DNA of 7,736 nucleotides, taken from NCBI GenBank assembly GCA_023441725.1, contig JAEZNV010000166.1, positions 1-7,736 on the forward strand, written 5' to 3'. This document shows positions 1-6,319 of the stretch, in pieces. This stretch comes from Actinomycetes bacterium. GTDB taxonomy: Bacteria > Actinomycetota > Coriobacteriia > Coriobacteriales > Coriobacteriaceae. The notes under the pieces are model-generated. The model was not told where the DNA came from and did no database searches. It saw only the letters and a list, made by a program, of their open reading frames with translations. The position numbers and the translations under genes were made by a program. The number at the start of each line of letters is the position of its first letter. Positions within the stretch are counted from its first letter, which is position 1.

Positions 1-491
1 CCGAGAATCGTGCCGTGGTGATCGACTACAAGCATCGCACGGGCGTTGAGGAGTTTAAGCTCGCCGACCCTACGGTGCGCGACGAGGAATCGGGCACGGC
101 GCCCATCGACGATCCGCGCTGGTTGCCGCCACATACCCAAACGCTCATCTATGCTCAGGCCATGCGCCGGGCGCTGGATTTGGACACCCGCGCGGCGCTC
201 TACTTTTCGACCAAGGGCGGCAAGCCGGCGTTGCGCGGTGCCGCGAGCGCAGAGCTGCTCGAGGAAGAGCGCGGCGACGGTCGCATCCCGGGCCTTAAGA
301 AAGGTTTCCCCGGCGAGGGTGGCAGCATGGACTTCGACGCCCTGCTCGATCGCGTGGAGGCCGGCATTGCCGAGCGCCTGCGCGAGCTCGAGGCGGGCGA
401 CGTTGCCGCCGTCGACCCGACGTCGGCTCAGGCCGCGCATGCACGCTGCTCGTATAACCACGAAGGAACGTTTGTAAGGAGGGACGTGTAG
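1..491 (+). CDS. addB: AddB-like PD-(D/E)XK nuclease subunit, C-terminal part (5' end outside window)
   Basis: This is the 3' end of a gene that enters from the left; about 162 codons are visible, reading from base 3. The first visible residues hold the RecB-type nuclease core VVIDYK (D at 24-26, K at 30-32), followed by a Q-x3-Y element (QTLIYA), as in PD-(D/E)XK exonucleases of the RecB/AddA/AddB family. A GTG at 15 lies inside the nuclease motif and cannot be the true start. The gene sits 3 nt upstream of addA, in the usual addB-addA order, so the inferred role is the AddB partner in end resection of double-strand breaks. One oddity is that the C-terminus reads RCSYNHEGTF, where AddB normally has a C-x2-C-x5-C iron-sulfur triad; only one of these cysteines is present. 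Because only the tail is visible, another RecB-like nuclease paired with AddA is possible. The nuclease call is firm and the AddB call rests mainly on context. Confidence 0.78.
   Translation, partial: ENRAVVIDYKHRTGVEEFKLADPTVRDEESGTAPIDDPRWLPPHTQTLIYAQAMRRALDLDTRAALYFSTKGGKPALRGAASAELLEEERGDGRIPGLKKGFPGEGGSMDFDALLDRVEAGIAERLRELEAGDVAAVDPTSAQAAHARCSYNHEGTFVRRDV
476..483 (+). promoter_or_regulatory. Ribosome binding site of addA inside the upstream gene
   Basis: AAGGAGGG is a strong Shine-Dalgarno match lying within the last codons of the upstream nuclease gene, 11 nt before the ATG at 495. It supports the chosen addA start and tight translational coupling of the two genes. No promoter is seen between them. 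Confidence 0.75.
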
Positions 492-494
492 ACC

Positions 495-3400
495 ATGGAT
501 CTTTCGACTTTGATGCCGCAACAGCTGCAGATCGTCAAAACGCTCGACCGTCCGCTGTTTGTCTCGGCGGGCGCCGGTTCGGGCAAGACCTTTACCCTTA
601 CGCGCCGCATCGTCTACGCGCTCTCGCCCGAATCCGGTCCGTTCGTTGAGCATCTGGACCAGGTGCTCGCCATTACCTTTACCAAAGATGCCGCGGCCGA
701 GATTCGCGACCGCGTGCGCCGTGCGCTTATCGACGAGGGCATGGACGAGGAAGCACTGACCGTCGACGACGCGTGGATCTCGACCATTCACGGCATGTGC
801 TCGCGTATCCTGCGCGCGCATGCGCTGGAGCTGGGCATCGACCCCGAGTTCACGGTGCTCACCGATACCGACGAGCTTATGGACCAGGCTGTTGAGCACG
901 TGCTGGCCCGCGCGACGGCACCCGATGCCGCCCCCGAGCTCGCGGCATCGCTCAAGGCCCTCTATGCCTGGTATCCCATGACGGGCGAGGGCGGTTCCTT
1001 TGGCACCGGCACGACCATCAAGGGCCTGGTGCGCGACCTGCTGGAGCTGTCGAGCCAGTTGCCGGGCGGTATGGACGACGTGCGCGTGGCGCGCGGCCAG
1101 GCCGATACCTCGGCGCTCGCCGATGCCTATCGCGCGGCGCTGGGCGCAAGCAAGTCCTCGACCGAGAAGGCGCAGGCGGCGCTCGATGCCATCGACGCGT
1201 TCGAGACGAGCGACAAGACCATGGTCGATGCGGCGCGACTCATGATGTCGTGCACCATGCCGCGCGCGAGCAAGGCGTTCCCCAAGGAGCAGGTCGAGCT
1301 GCTCAAGGCCGAGGCCGCCGATGCGTTTATCAATATCGTGCTTGCCTGTGGTGGCCCGGCGCTCGATGCGTTGGTGGGCCTGGCCCGTTCCGTGGAGGCC
1401 GAGTATCGCGCGCTGAAGGCTGCCCAGTCCGCCCTCGATAATAACGACCTGCTGCGTATGGCTTACGAGGCCCTGCGCGATTACCCTGCCATCCGTGCTG
1501 CGTACGAGGGCCGCTTTAAGATGGTCATGATCGATGAGTTTCAGGATACCGACCAGATGCAGGTCGATCTGATCCGTTACCTGACGGGTGCGGGGGAGCG
1601 CGCGCTGTGCACCGTGGGCGATGCGCAGCAGTCCATCTATCGCTTCCGTGGCGCCGAGGTCGAGGTGTTCTGTCGTCAGGAGCGCAAGGTGGGCTCGTCT
1701 GCCGCGCCCGAGGCGACTGCCGTGGTCGACGCCCCTGCCGGCGAACTCGTCAAACTCGTGCGCAACTTCCGCAGCCACGACGAGGTACTGCGTTACGTGG
1801 CACGCGTCTTCGACGGCGATGACGGCGGCCTGATGCAGGGCTTTTTGGATCTTGAGGCGAGCGACGGCCGCAAGGACACGCTGGTGGCAGACGCCTCGCG
1901 TCGCCAGGCCCTCTTTGTTGCCGGCGGCAGTACGCAGGAACGCACACAGGCCAAGGCCCGTGCGATCGCCGAGCGATTCCGCGCGCTTGCCGATGCCGGC
2001 CAGCCCCAGGGCGGCATGGTGCTGCTGCTGGGCCGCATGACCAACGCCGACGTCTACGCCCAGGCCTTCCGCGACCAGGGGCTCGACTGCGTCATCGCGG
2101 GCGGCTCGGTCTTTGCCCAAGCAGCCGAGGTGCAGACGGTGCGCGCCCTGGTTTGTGCGCTCGCCAATCCGGCCGATACGGCGCAGGGCCTTATGCCGCT
2201 GCTCGCCTCGCCGATGTTTGCACTCGGCGCCCAGGAGTTCCTGGCGCTGGCGACCAAGCTCGATAGCGAGACGGGGGAGACCTCGCGCCGGAATATCGAC
2301 GCGGGTATCATGAGCGATTCCGATGTGCCGGGTTTGCAAGACTTGCCGCTCGTGACGCGCGCCCGCGAGGTGCTGCGGTATGCGCTTCGTCGCGTGGGCC
2401 GCGATTCGTTCGCCGCCATCGCGCACGACGTGGTCAACGCCTCCGGCTGGTTTGTACGTCTGGCACAGCGTGGTCCCGAGGGCAAGGCCATTGCCGCCAA
2501 CGTGCTCAAGGCACTCGACGCCGTGGCCGAGGAGGAGGCCGAGTTCGGCAACTCGCCGCGTTCCATCGCGCTGGCCTTCGACCGCTTCTTGGCGGGCAAG
2601 GAGGCTCCGGGTGCCCTCAACGAGGAGGGCGACGGCGCGGTGCGCATCATGACGGTTCATGCCTCCAAGGGTCTGGAATATCCGGTCGTGGCGGTCGCCG
2701 AGTGCTTTGGCGTGCGTAAGTCCTCGGGTGCGGCACAGATGGGTCGCGTCGAGGGCGGAGCACAGGTCGTGGCACTGCCGGCACGCCTCGACGGCGTTAA
2801 GCTCGCCGACGGAACCTTTGTGAAGGGCGACGACGTCAAAAAGCAGTTTGAGCATGCGTTTAAGGGCAAGGGCACGTCGCTGTGGCTGCCGCCGGAGCTC
2901 ATGGAGGACGTCTGTGCGACGGGTTCTCCCGCCGAGGCATTTGCTCGCCTGCGCAACGACGACCTGCGGCTTTCGCTCGAGGAGCGGGCCCGCTTGCTCT
3001 ATGTCGCCATGACGCGTGCGCGCGAGCTGGTGATCTTGGCGATGGATGCCGGTGTGAGCCGTGGCAAGGTGACGGCGCCGACCTTCGACGTCGAGACCGA
3101 TCTGACCTACGACGTGCTGCGCCGTATTTTGCCGACCGACGCTCTGGACATGCCGCAGCTCGATGCCGACCGCCTGGTGTTCGACAACTCCCAGCCGGGC
3201 GACTACGAGCTCATTTCGCTTTCGGACTTTACATTTGGCGAGCAGGCGTTTGAGGCCAACGCTTTGCTGGATGCCGAGGGCAGGCTCGTTCGCGGTGATG
3301 CGGAGGCGGAGGGTGCCGATACCGCCGCCGATCGCCCGGTCGCGCCCGGCCCCGCCGACCCGTCGCCCGATGCATTGGAGTTGGTATATCCCCAGGCGGC

Positions 3401-4130
3401 GGGCGTGCGCATGGGCATCTGTCCGTTTCCGGTGCGTGATTCGTACAGCTATTCGTCGATTGCCGCGGCGCTGCATGCCGAGGCCGAGGACCGTGCCGCC
3501 GAGACGCGCGTGCCCATGGACGAGGCTGGCGATGATGCGGAGTCGGATGGCTCGGAGATGACGGATGCGGACGTGGCTGCTGTCGAGCCCGCCGGCAATC
3601 CCATGGCGCTGGGCTCGGCGTTCCATGCCGCCTGCCAGTGGCTCATCGAGATGGGTGCCGATGCGCTGCCCGCTGAGCGTGCCGACGCCCTGGCTCGCCT
3701 GTGGCACCTGACGCCGGAGCAGCGCCAGCGCTTCGATGCCGCCCTGGATCGCTGGCTCAAGTCGTCGGTTCGTGCCGAGCTGCTCGCGTGGCCGTGCATC
3801 CGTGCCGAAGTGCCGTTCTTCTCGCTGGGCTGCGAGGACAAGGACATTGCCCGCTACGGTGCCTATGCCGAGGGCGCCATCGATGCACTGGCCACCGACC
3901 CGGCCGATCCGTCGCGCGCACTGGTCATCGACTACAAGACGGGCGGCACGCCGGACGAGACGCCGGGCCAGCTGCTCGAGAAACACGCCCTGCAGGCGCG
4001 CGTCTACGCCGACGTGTTGCACAAGGCGGGCGTTGAGACGGTGACGGTCAAGTTCGTTCGCGTGGAACAGGCCGATCCGACCCTCTTCGTCAAACCTGCC
4101 GAACCTCAAGTGGTCACCTACAACTTCTAG
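495..4130 (+). CDS. addA: ATP-dependent helicase/nuclease subunit AddA
   Basis: This encodes a 1211-residue UvrD/Rep superfamily 1 helicase with a C-terminal RecB-type nuclease, close to the roughly 1230-residue length usual for AddA. With its AddB partner it unwinds and degrades DNA from double-strand ends to give 3' single strands for RecA. Motifs in order: Q-motif PQQLQIV (8-14), Walker A GAGSGKT (26-32), motif Ia ITFTKDAAAEI, Walker B IDEFQDT (346-352), motif III GDAQQSIYRFRG (375-386), motif IV VRNFRS (422-427), motif V VHASKGLEYP (721-730) and motif VI LLYVAMTRARE (834-844). The nuclease domain follows, with H1044, D1130, D1146 and K1148 (IDYKTGG) as likely metal/catalytic residues, and Q1167-x3-Y1171. 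All expected active-site residues are present, so both activities should be intact. The start has a strong upstream ribosome site. Two acidic, Ala/Pro-rich low-complexity stretches (about 934-964 and 996-1033) separate helicase and nuclease. GC is high, like the chromosome. Confidence 0.95.
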   Translation: MDLSTLMPQQLQIVKTLDRPLFVSAGAGSGKTFTLTRRIVYALSPESGPFVEHLDQVLAITFTKDAAAEIRDRVRRALIDEGMDEEALTVDDAWISTIHGMCSRILRAHALELGIDPEFTVLTDTDELMDQAVEHVLARATAPDAAPELAASLKALYAWYPMTGEGGSFGTGTTIKGLVRDLLELSSQLPGGMDDVRVARGQADTSALADAYRAALGASKSSTEKAQAALDAIDAFETSDKTMVDAARLMMSCTMPRASKAFPKEQVELLKAEAADAFINIVLACGGPALDALVGLARSVEAEYRALKAAQSALDNNDLLRMAYEALRDYPAIRAAYEGRFKMVMIDEFQDTDQMQVDLIRYLTGAGERALCTVGDAQQSIYRFRGAEVEVFCRQERKVGSSAAPEATAVVDAPAGELVKLVRNFRSHDEVLRYVARVFDGDDGGLMQGFLDLEASDGRKDTLVADASRRQALFVAGGSTQERTQAKARAIAERFRALADAGQPQGGMVLLLGRMTNADVYAQAFRDQGLDCVIAGGSVFAQAAEVQTVRALVCALANPADTAQGLMPLLASPMFALGAQEFLALATKLDSETGETSRRNIDAGIMSDSDVPGLQDLPLVTRAREVLRYALRRVGRDSFAAIAHDVVNASGWFVRLAQRGPEGKAIAANVLKALDAVAEEEAEFGNSPRSIALAFDRFLAGKEAPGALNEEGDGAVRIMTVHASKGLEYPVVAVAECFGVRKSSGAAQMGRVEGGAQVVALPARLDGVKLADGTFVKGDDVKKQFEHAFKGKGTSLWLPPELMEDVCATGSPAEAFARLRNDDLRLSLEERARLLYVAMTRARELVILAMDAGVSRGKVTAPTFDVETDLTYDVLRRILPTDALDMPQLDADRLVFDNSQPGDYELISLSDFTFGEQAFEANALLDAEGRLVRGDAEAEGADTAADRPVAPGPADPSPDALELVYPQAAGVRMGICPFPVRDSYSYSSIAAALHAEAEDRAAETRVPMDEAGDDAESDGSEMTDADVAAVEPAGNPMALGSAFHAACQWLIEMGADALPAERADALARLWHLTPEQRQRFDAALDRWLKSSVRAELLAWPCIRAEVPFFSLGCEDKDIARYGAYAEGAIDALATDPADPSRALVIDYKTGGTPDETPGQLLEKHALQARVYADVLHKAGVETVTVKFVRVEQADPTLFVKPAEPQVVTYNF

Positions 4131-4142
4131 CCCTCAGATAAC

Positions 4143-4205
4143 TTGCGGTGGAATACGGACTGTTTTGGCCAAAAAAGCCGCCAAACAGTCCGCATTTCAC
4201 CGCAA
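4143..4205 (+). repeat. 63-bp near-perfect inverted repeat after addA
   Basis: The left arm 4143-4169 pairs with the right arm 4180-4205, giving 26 positions with one G-T wobble (4151/4197), one A-C mismatch (4155/4193) and one bulged T (4166). The loop is about 10 nt and A-rich. The tip also contains a perfect 12-bp palindrome, TTTTGGCCAAAA (4163-4174), which could refold. The element begins 12 nt after the addA stop and ends about 22 nt before the -10 box of the next gene. No T-run follows the right arm, so it is not a standard intrinsic terminator. Its form resembles a REP- or MITE-like intergenic palindrome. It may still block transcription or protect the 3' end of the addBA mRNA, but that is inference. 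Confidence 0.85.
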
Positions 4206-4227
4206 CGCATGGGAGAGCCTGGGGCGG

Positions 4228-4233
4228 TACAAT
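4228..4233 (+). promoter_or_regulatory. Candidate -10 box for the DUF3284 gene
   Basis: TACAAT matches the sigma-70 -10 consensus at five of six positions and follows a G-rich run. It would give a leader of roughly 25-30 nt before the ATG at 4267. There is no good -35 hexamer at 16-18 nt upstream; that position abuts the right arm of the 63-bp palindrome. Moderate support only. Confidence 0.5.
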
Positions 4234-4266
4234 GACTCGAACGGTTCAAACGAATAAGGAGCCATC

Positions 4267-4776
4267 ATGCAGCTCACCAAAATGCTTAAGGTGACGCCGG
4301 AGGAGCTTTTTGACGCTCTGGCGGGGTTCATCATGCAGGATATCGAGAACGCCACGGGCAAGCGTCCCAGCCGCAACAAGCTCAACGGCTATAAGTACGA
4401 GAAGCGCGCCCAGTCCGCAAAAGGCAAGGCCAAGGGCACGGCGATCAAGGTTAAGATCAAGCACTTTGACTACCCGTGCCTCTATGAGGTCCGTTTTCAG
4501 TATGCGGCGGGCATCAATACCATGCGCTATGAGGCTGCACCTGCTGGCGATGGTGCCTGCGAGCTCACCTATACCGAGGATTTTCAGGGTGTGGGTGGCA
4601 ACACGTCTGGCACGCGCGGCAAGCTTGGCCTCTTCTTCTATGAGCGAAAGCTCAAGAGCCACGCCAACCAGACGATTGATCAAATCGTCAAATACATCGA
4701 GGGTGAGCGCCGCGTAAAGGCTAATCCCGCCTTCGCCGATGATACTGCCGAAAACGCTTCGGATGTATTCCATTGA
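4267..4776 (+). CDS. DUF3284-type small protein of unknown function
   Basis: This encodes a 169-residue soluble protein with no signal peptide or membrane segment. The start ATG follows AAGGAG (4256-4261) with a 5-nt spacer. The N-terminal pattern, a helix with LTKMLKVTPEELFDAL followed by DIENATGKRPSRNKLNGYKYEK, and the alternating beta-strand layout after it resemble the DUF3284 family, known mostly from Firmicutes and probably of the SRPBCC/START-like fold. That assignment is from memory of the family, not from a search. A basic stretch (KRAQSAKGKAKG, about 45-57) lies in a loop. The C-terminal tail after about residue 150 is acidic and likely disordered. Family function is unknown, and no catalytic residues are evident. 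It has its own promoter-like box and no close operon partner. Base composition (about 60% GC on a sampled line) matches the chromosome, so it is probably native. Confidence 0.8.
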   Translation: MQLTKMLKVTPEELFDALAGFIMQDIENATGKRPSRNKLNGYKYEKRAQSAKGKAKGTAIKVKIKHFDYPCLYEVRFQYAAGINTMRYEAAPAGDGACELTYTEDFQGVGGNTSGTRGKLGLFFYERKLKSHANQTIDQIVKYIEGERRVKANPAFADDTAENASDVFH

Positions 4777-4802
4777 TACCCTGTGCAAAAGCTTTACCGC
4801 TC

Positions 4803-4819
4803 TTCACATCAGCTGTGAA
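4803..4819. promoter_or_regulatory. Inverted repeat TTCACA-N5-TGTGAA, possible operator upstream of the MFS gene
   Basis: This is a perfect 6-bp inverted repeat with a 5-nt spacer in the 103-nt gap before the MFS gene, about 60 nt upstream of its ATG. The size and symmetry fit a binding site for a dimeric repressor. No regulator gene is visible nearby and no clear -35/-10 pair could be placed around it, so the regulatory role is inference. Confidence 0.35.
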
Positions 4820-4879
4820 CACTTCAGGCTTCGAGTCAGTAGCGAGCGGCCCGACAAAATTAGTTGATGGAAGTGCCAA

Positions 4880-6079
4880 ATGAATAAGAATGCCGCTACG
4901 CAACTGCACATCTATTCCGTCTTTTTCGTTCTCGCGGGATTTGTTTTAAATCGGGGAGTGTTTCTACTTTTCCTTGCGGAGAAAGGAATGTCTGTCACGG
5001 AAATCGCGCTTTATCAAGCCCTGTTTAACATTGCAACGGTCGTCCTCGAGCTGCCAACAGGGCTGATAGGCGATTTCTTTGGAAAGAAGTTTTCGATTCA
5101 AGTGGGCGTGCTGCTGCTTTTCTTCCATACGGCTGGCATGCTGTTGCTCTCAGGTCCCTTTCTTGTCGTGCTTTCCCTTGTTGAGGCACTCGCCTACTCC
5201 CTTCAATCGGGATCCGAACAAGCACTTTTATATGAAATTGCCCGGAATGCCGGTCAAGGAGAGCGTTTCCTCACCATCAACGCTCGGCTGCTTGCCGCGC
5301 AATCAATCGCTACGGGAATGGCGATTGTGCTCGGATCTTTCATTGCCCAAGTATCTTGGAGCGCCCTCTACGTATGTGTCTCCGTTTTCTATCTCCTGCA
5401 GCTTTTCCTTCTGTATCCCATTGAGAGGACGGAAGCGACCCGTTCTGAAAGCTCTGAAAAGGGAAGGTTTGACGCGGCCAAGATGTTCAGACGCGAAACC
5501 TGGCGTGTTGGAGAATCCGCTTTTGCGGTATTGCTTCTTCTAATCGGCACAAGCATGCTCGATGGATTCTATGGGAGTTATTGCAACTTGAATCAGTTGG
5601 TATTCGACGCATTTGATGCTCCCGTCTCCATAATAGGAATCTTTTTCGGTGCATCCTATGCAGTAAATGCGACGGCCTACATTGCAGCAGATTTCTTCTC
5701 ATTGCGTTTCGGGAAAAGAAATACCATGCTCGGCTCGATGCTAATCGAGGCTGGCCTTTTCATGATTCTTCCGTGGTTCGCTTCAAATCCGCTGTGTTTG
5801 TTTGGCCTTAGCATGGTGCTTTGTTTTCTCCCAGAAGTGGTGTACATCACTTCGGAAAACTTAATCCAAGATGCGATAGCGGACGATCTCCGCGCGACGA
5901 TCCTTTCCGTCGCGTCTCTGGTAAGGGCTCTCTTTTCTGCAGTGTTTTTCTCCATATTTGGACATGTGTTGGGGTTATATCCCATTCAGATAGCGCTCGG
6001 TATTATTGGTGCAATCGCGATAGCAATTACCGCCGTTGTTTCATTAAAAATGGTTGGAATACAGGTCTCCAAGAATTGA
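4880..6079 (+). CDS. MFS family transporter, probably efflux, low-GC and likely acquired
   Basis: This encodes a 399-residue integral membrane protein with about 12 hydrophobic helices in two bundles (roughly 10-180 and 215-392), joined by a charged cytoplasmic loop (about 182-212). This is the usual length for a major facilitator superfamily carrier. The TM2-TM3 loop carries motif A in the form ELPTGxxGDxxGKK (57-70), and TM4 is followed by SGSEQALLYE (110-119), a pattern seen in MFS proteins annotated as drug or metabolite exporters. It would use the proton gradient; the substrate cannot be told. The start ATG has a modest ribosome site, GGAAG (4869-4873), 6 nt upstream. GC on sampled lines is about 43-47%, against about 60-75% in neighbours. 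Codons such as ATA, TTA and AGA, scarce in addA and dnaE, are used here. Both point to horizontal acquisition. The reading frame is intact. Confidence 0.88.
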   Translation: MNKNAATQLHIYSVFFVLAGFVLNRGVFLLFLAEKGMSVTEIALYQALFNIATVVLELPTGLIGDFFGKKFSIQVGVLLLFFHTAGMLLLSGPFLVVLSLVEALAYSLQSGSEQALLYEIARNAGQGERFLTINARLLAAQSIATGMAIVLGSFIAQVSWSALYVCVSVFYLLQLFLLYPIERTEATRSESSEKGRFDAAKMFRRETWRVGESAFAVLLLLIGTSMLDGFYGSYCNLNQLVFDAFDAPVSIIGIFFGASYAVNATAYIAADFFSLRFGKRNTMLGSMLIEAGLFMILPWFASNPLCLFGLSMVLCFLPEVVYITSENLIQDAIADDLRATILSVASLVRALFSAVFFSIFGHVLGLYPIQIALGIIGAIAIAITAVVSLKMVGIQVSKN

Positions 6080-6212
6080 TATATCGATTGACGAGCTATC
6101 CGAAGCGTCGAGCCTTCTTGATGGACATGACTATTCGTCACAAATCAATCCGCGCATCGCCGGGGTTCCAGTAATACTCGATATATCTGGATGCCCTCAT
6201 TCCCCTTTTTGA
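6054..6212 (+). other. Doubtful short open frame overlapping the end of the MFS gene
   Basis: From a TTG at 6054 a frame of 52 codons runs past the MFS stop (which it overlaps out of frame) to TGA at 6210-6212. The translated stretch includes SIDELSEASSLLDGHDYSS and INPRIAGVPVILDIS, which look less random than a shadow frame. There is no ribosome site and no ATG, and I recognise no family. It may be the remnant of a gene brought in with the MFS gene, or nothing. Confidence 0.2.
6078..6187. repeat. Pair of 10-bp inverted repeats behind the MFS gene
   Basis: GATATATCGA (6078-6087, overlapping the MFS stop codon) and its exact reverse complement TCGATATATC (6178-6187) bracket 90 bp of mid-GC sequence. 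The 8-bp core GATATATC is itself palindromic, so the copies also count as direct repeats. The match does not extend beyond 10 bp. It could be a recombination scar or chance in AT-richer DNA. Confidence 0.35.
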
Positions 6213-6222
6213 AGGTCCCAAA

Positions 6223-6251
6223 TTGACTACCCGTGTGGGTTTGGCTAGGTT
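6223..6251 (+). promoter_or_regulatory. Candidate upstream promoter of dnaE
   Basis: TTGACT (6223-6228) matches the -35 consensus at five of six positions. It stands 17 nt before TAGGTT (6246-6251), which keeps the key T, A and final T of a -10 box. The spacer contains a 4-bp hairpin, ACCC-GTGT-GGGT (6229-6240). Transcription would start about 60 nt before the dnaE ATG. Confidence 0.45.
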
Positions 6252-6274
6252 CGGGTGCTGTCCGTGCCGTGGGG

Positions 6275-6280
6275 TAAAAT
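6275..6280 (+). promoter_or_regulatory. Candidate proximal -10 box of dnaE
   Basis: TAAAAT follows a GGGG run, echoing the GG-TACAAT arrangement before the DUF3284 gene. It would give a leader of about 33 nt. No good -35 hexamer is present at the right distance. It may act in place of, or in addition to, the promoter starting at 6223. Confidence 0.45.
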
Positions 6281-6319
6281 CGTTCAGTCAGAACACGAAC
6301 CCGCATCGGAGCTCATCAC

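Noticed and set aside
2054..2650. 198-codon open frame on the - strand within addA
   Set aside because: Its Ser/Ala/Arg-rich composition is that of a shadow frame, and it lies inside the helicase region between motifs IV and V of an intact addA.
4143..4205. The post-addA palindrome as an ordinary intrinsic terminator
   Set aside because: The stem is much longer than usual and no T-tract follows the right arm; it is reported as a repeat instead.
4748..4762. CCGAA-AACGC-TTCGG hairpin at the end of the DUF3284 gene as a terminator
   Set aside because: The stem is only 5 bp, lies inside the coding sequence and is followed by no T-run.
4246..4788. 180-codon open frame on the - strand
   Set aside because: It is antisense across the whole DUF3284 gene, which has a good ribosome site and promoter-like box; the - frame has neither and shows no recognisable domain.
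5821..6174. 117-codon + frame overlapping the 3' part of the MFS gene
   Set aside because: The translation is rich in Arg, Ser, Cys and His with no hydrophobic pattern or family likeness, and it overlaps the intact transporter frame; there is no ribosome site.
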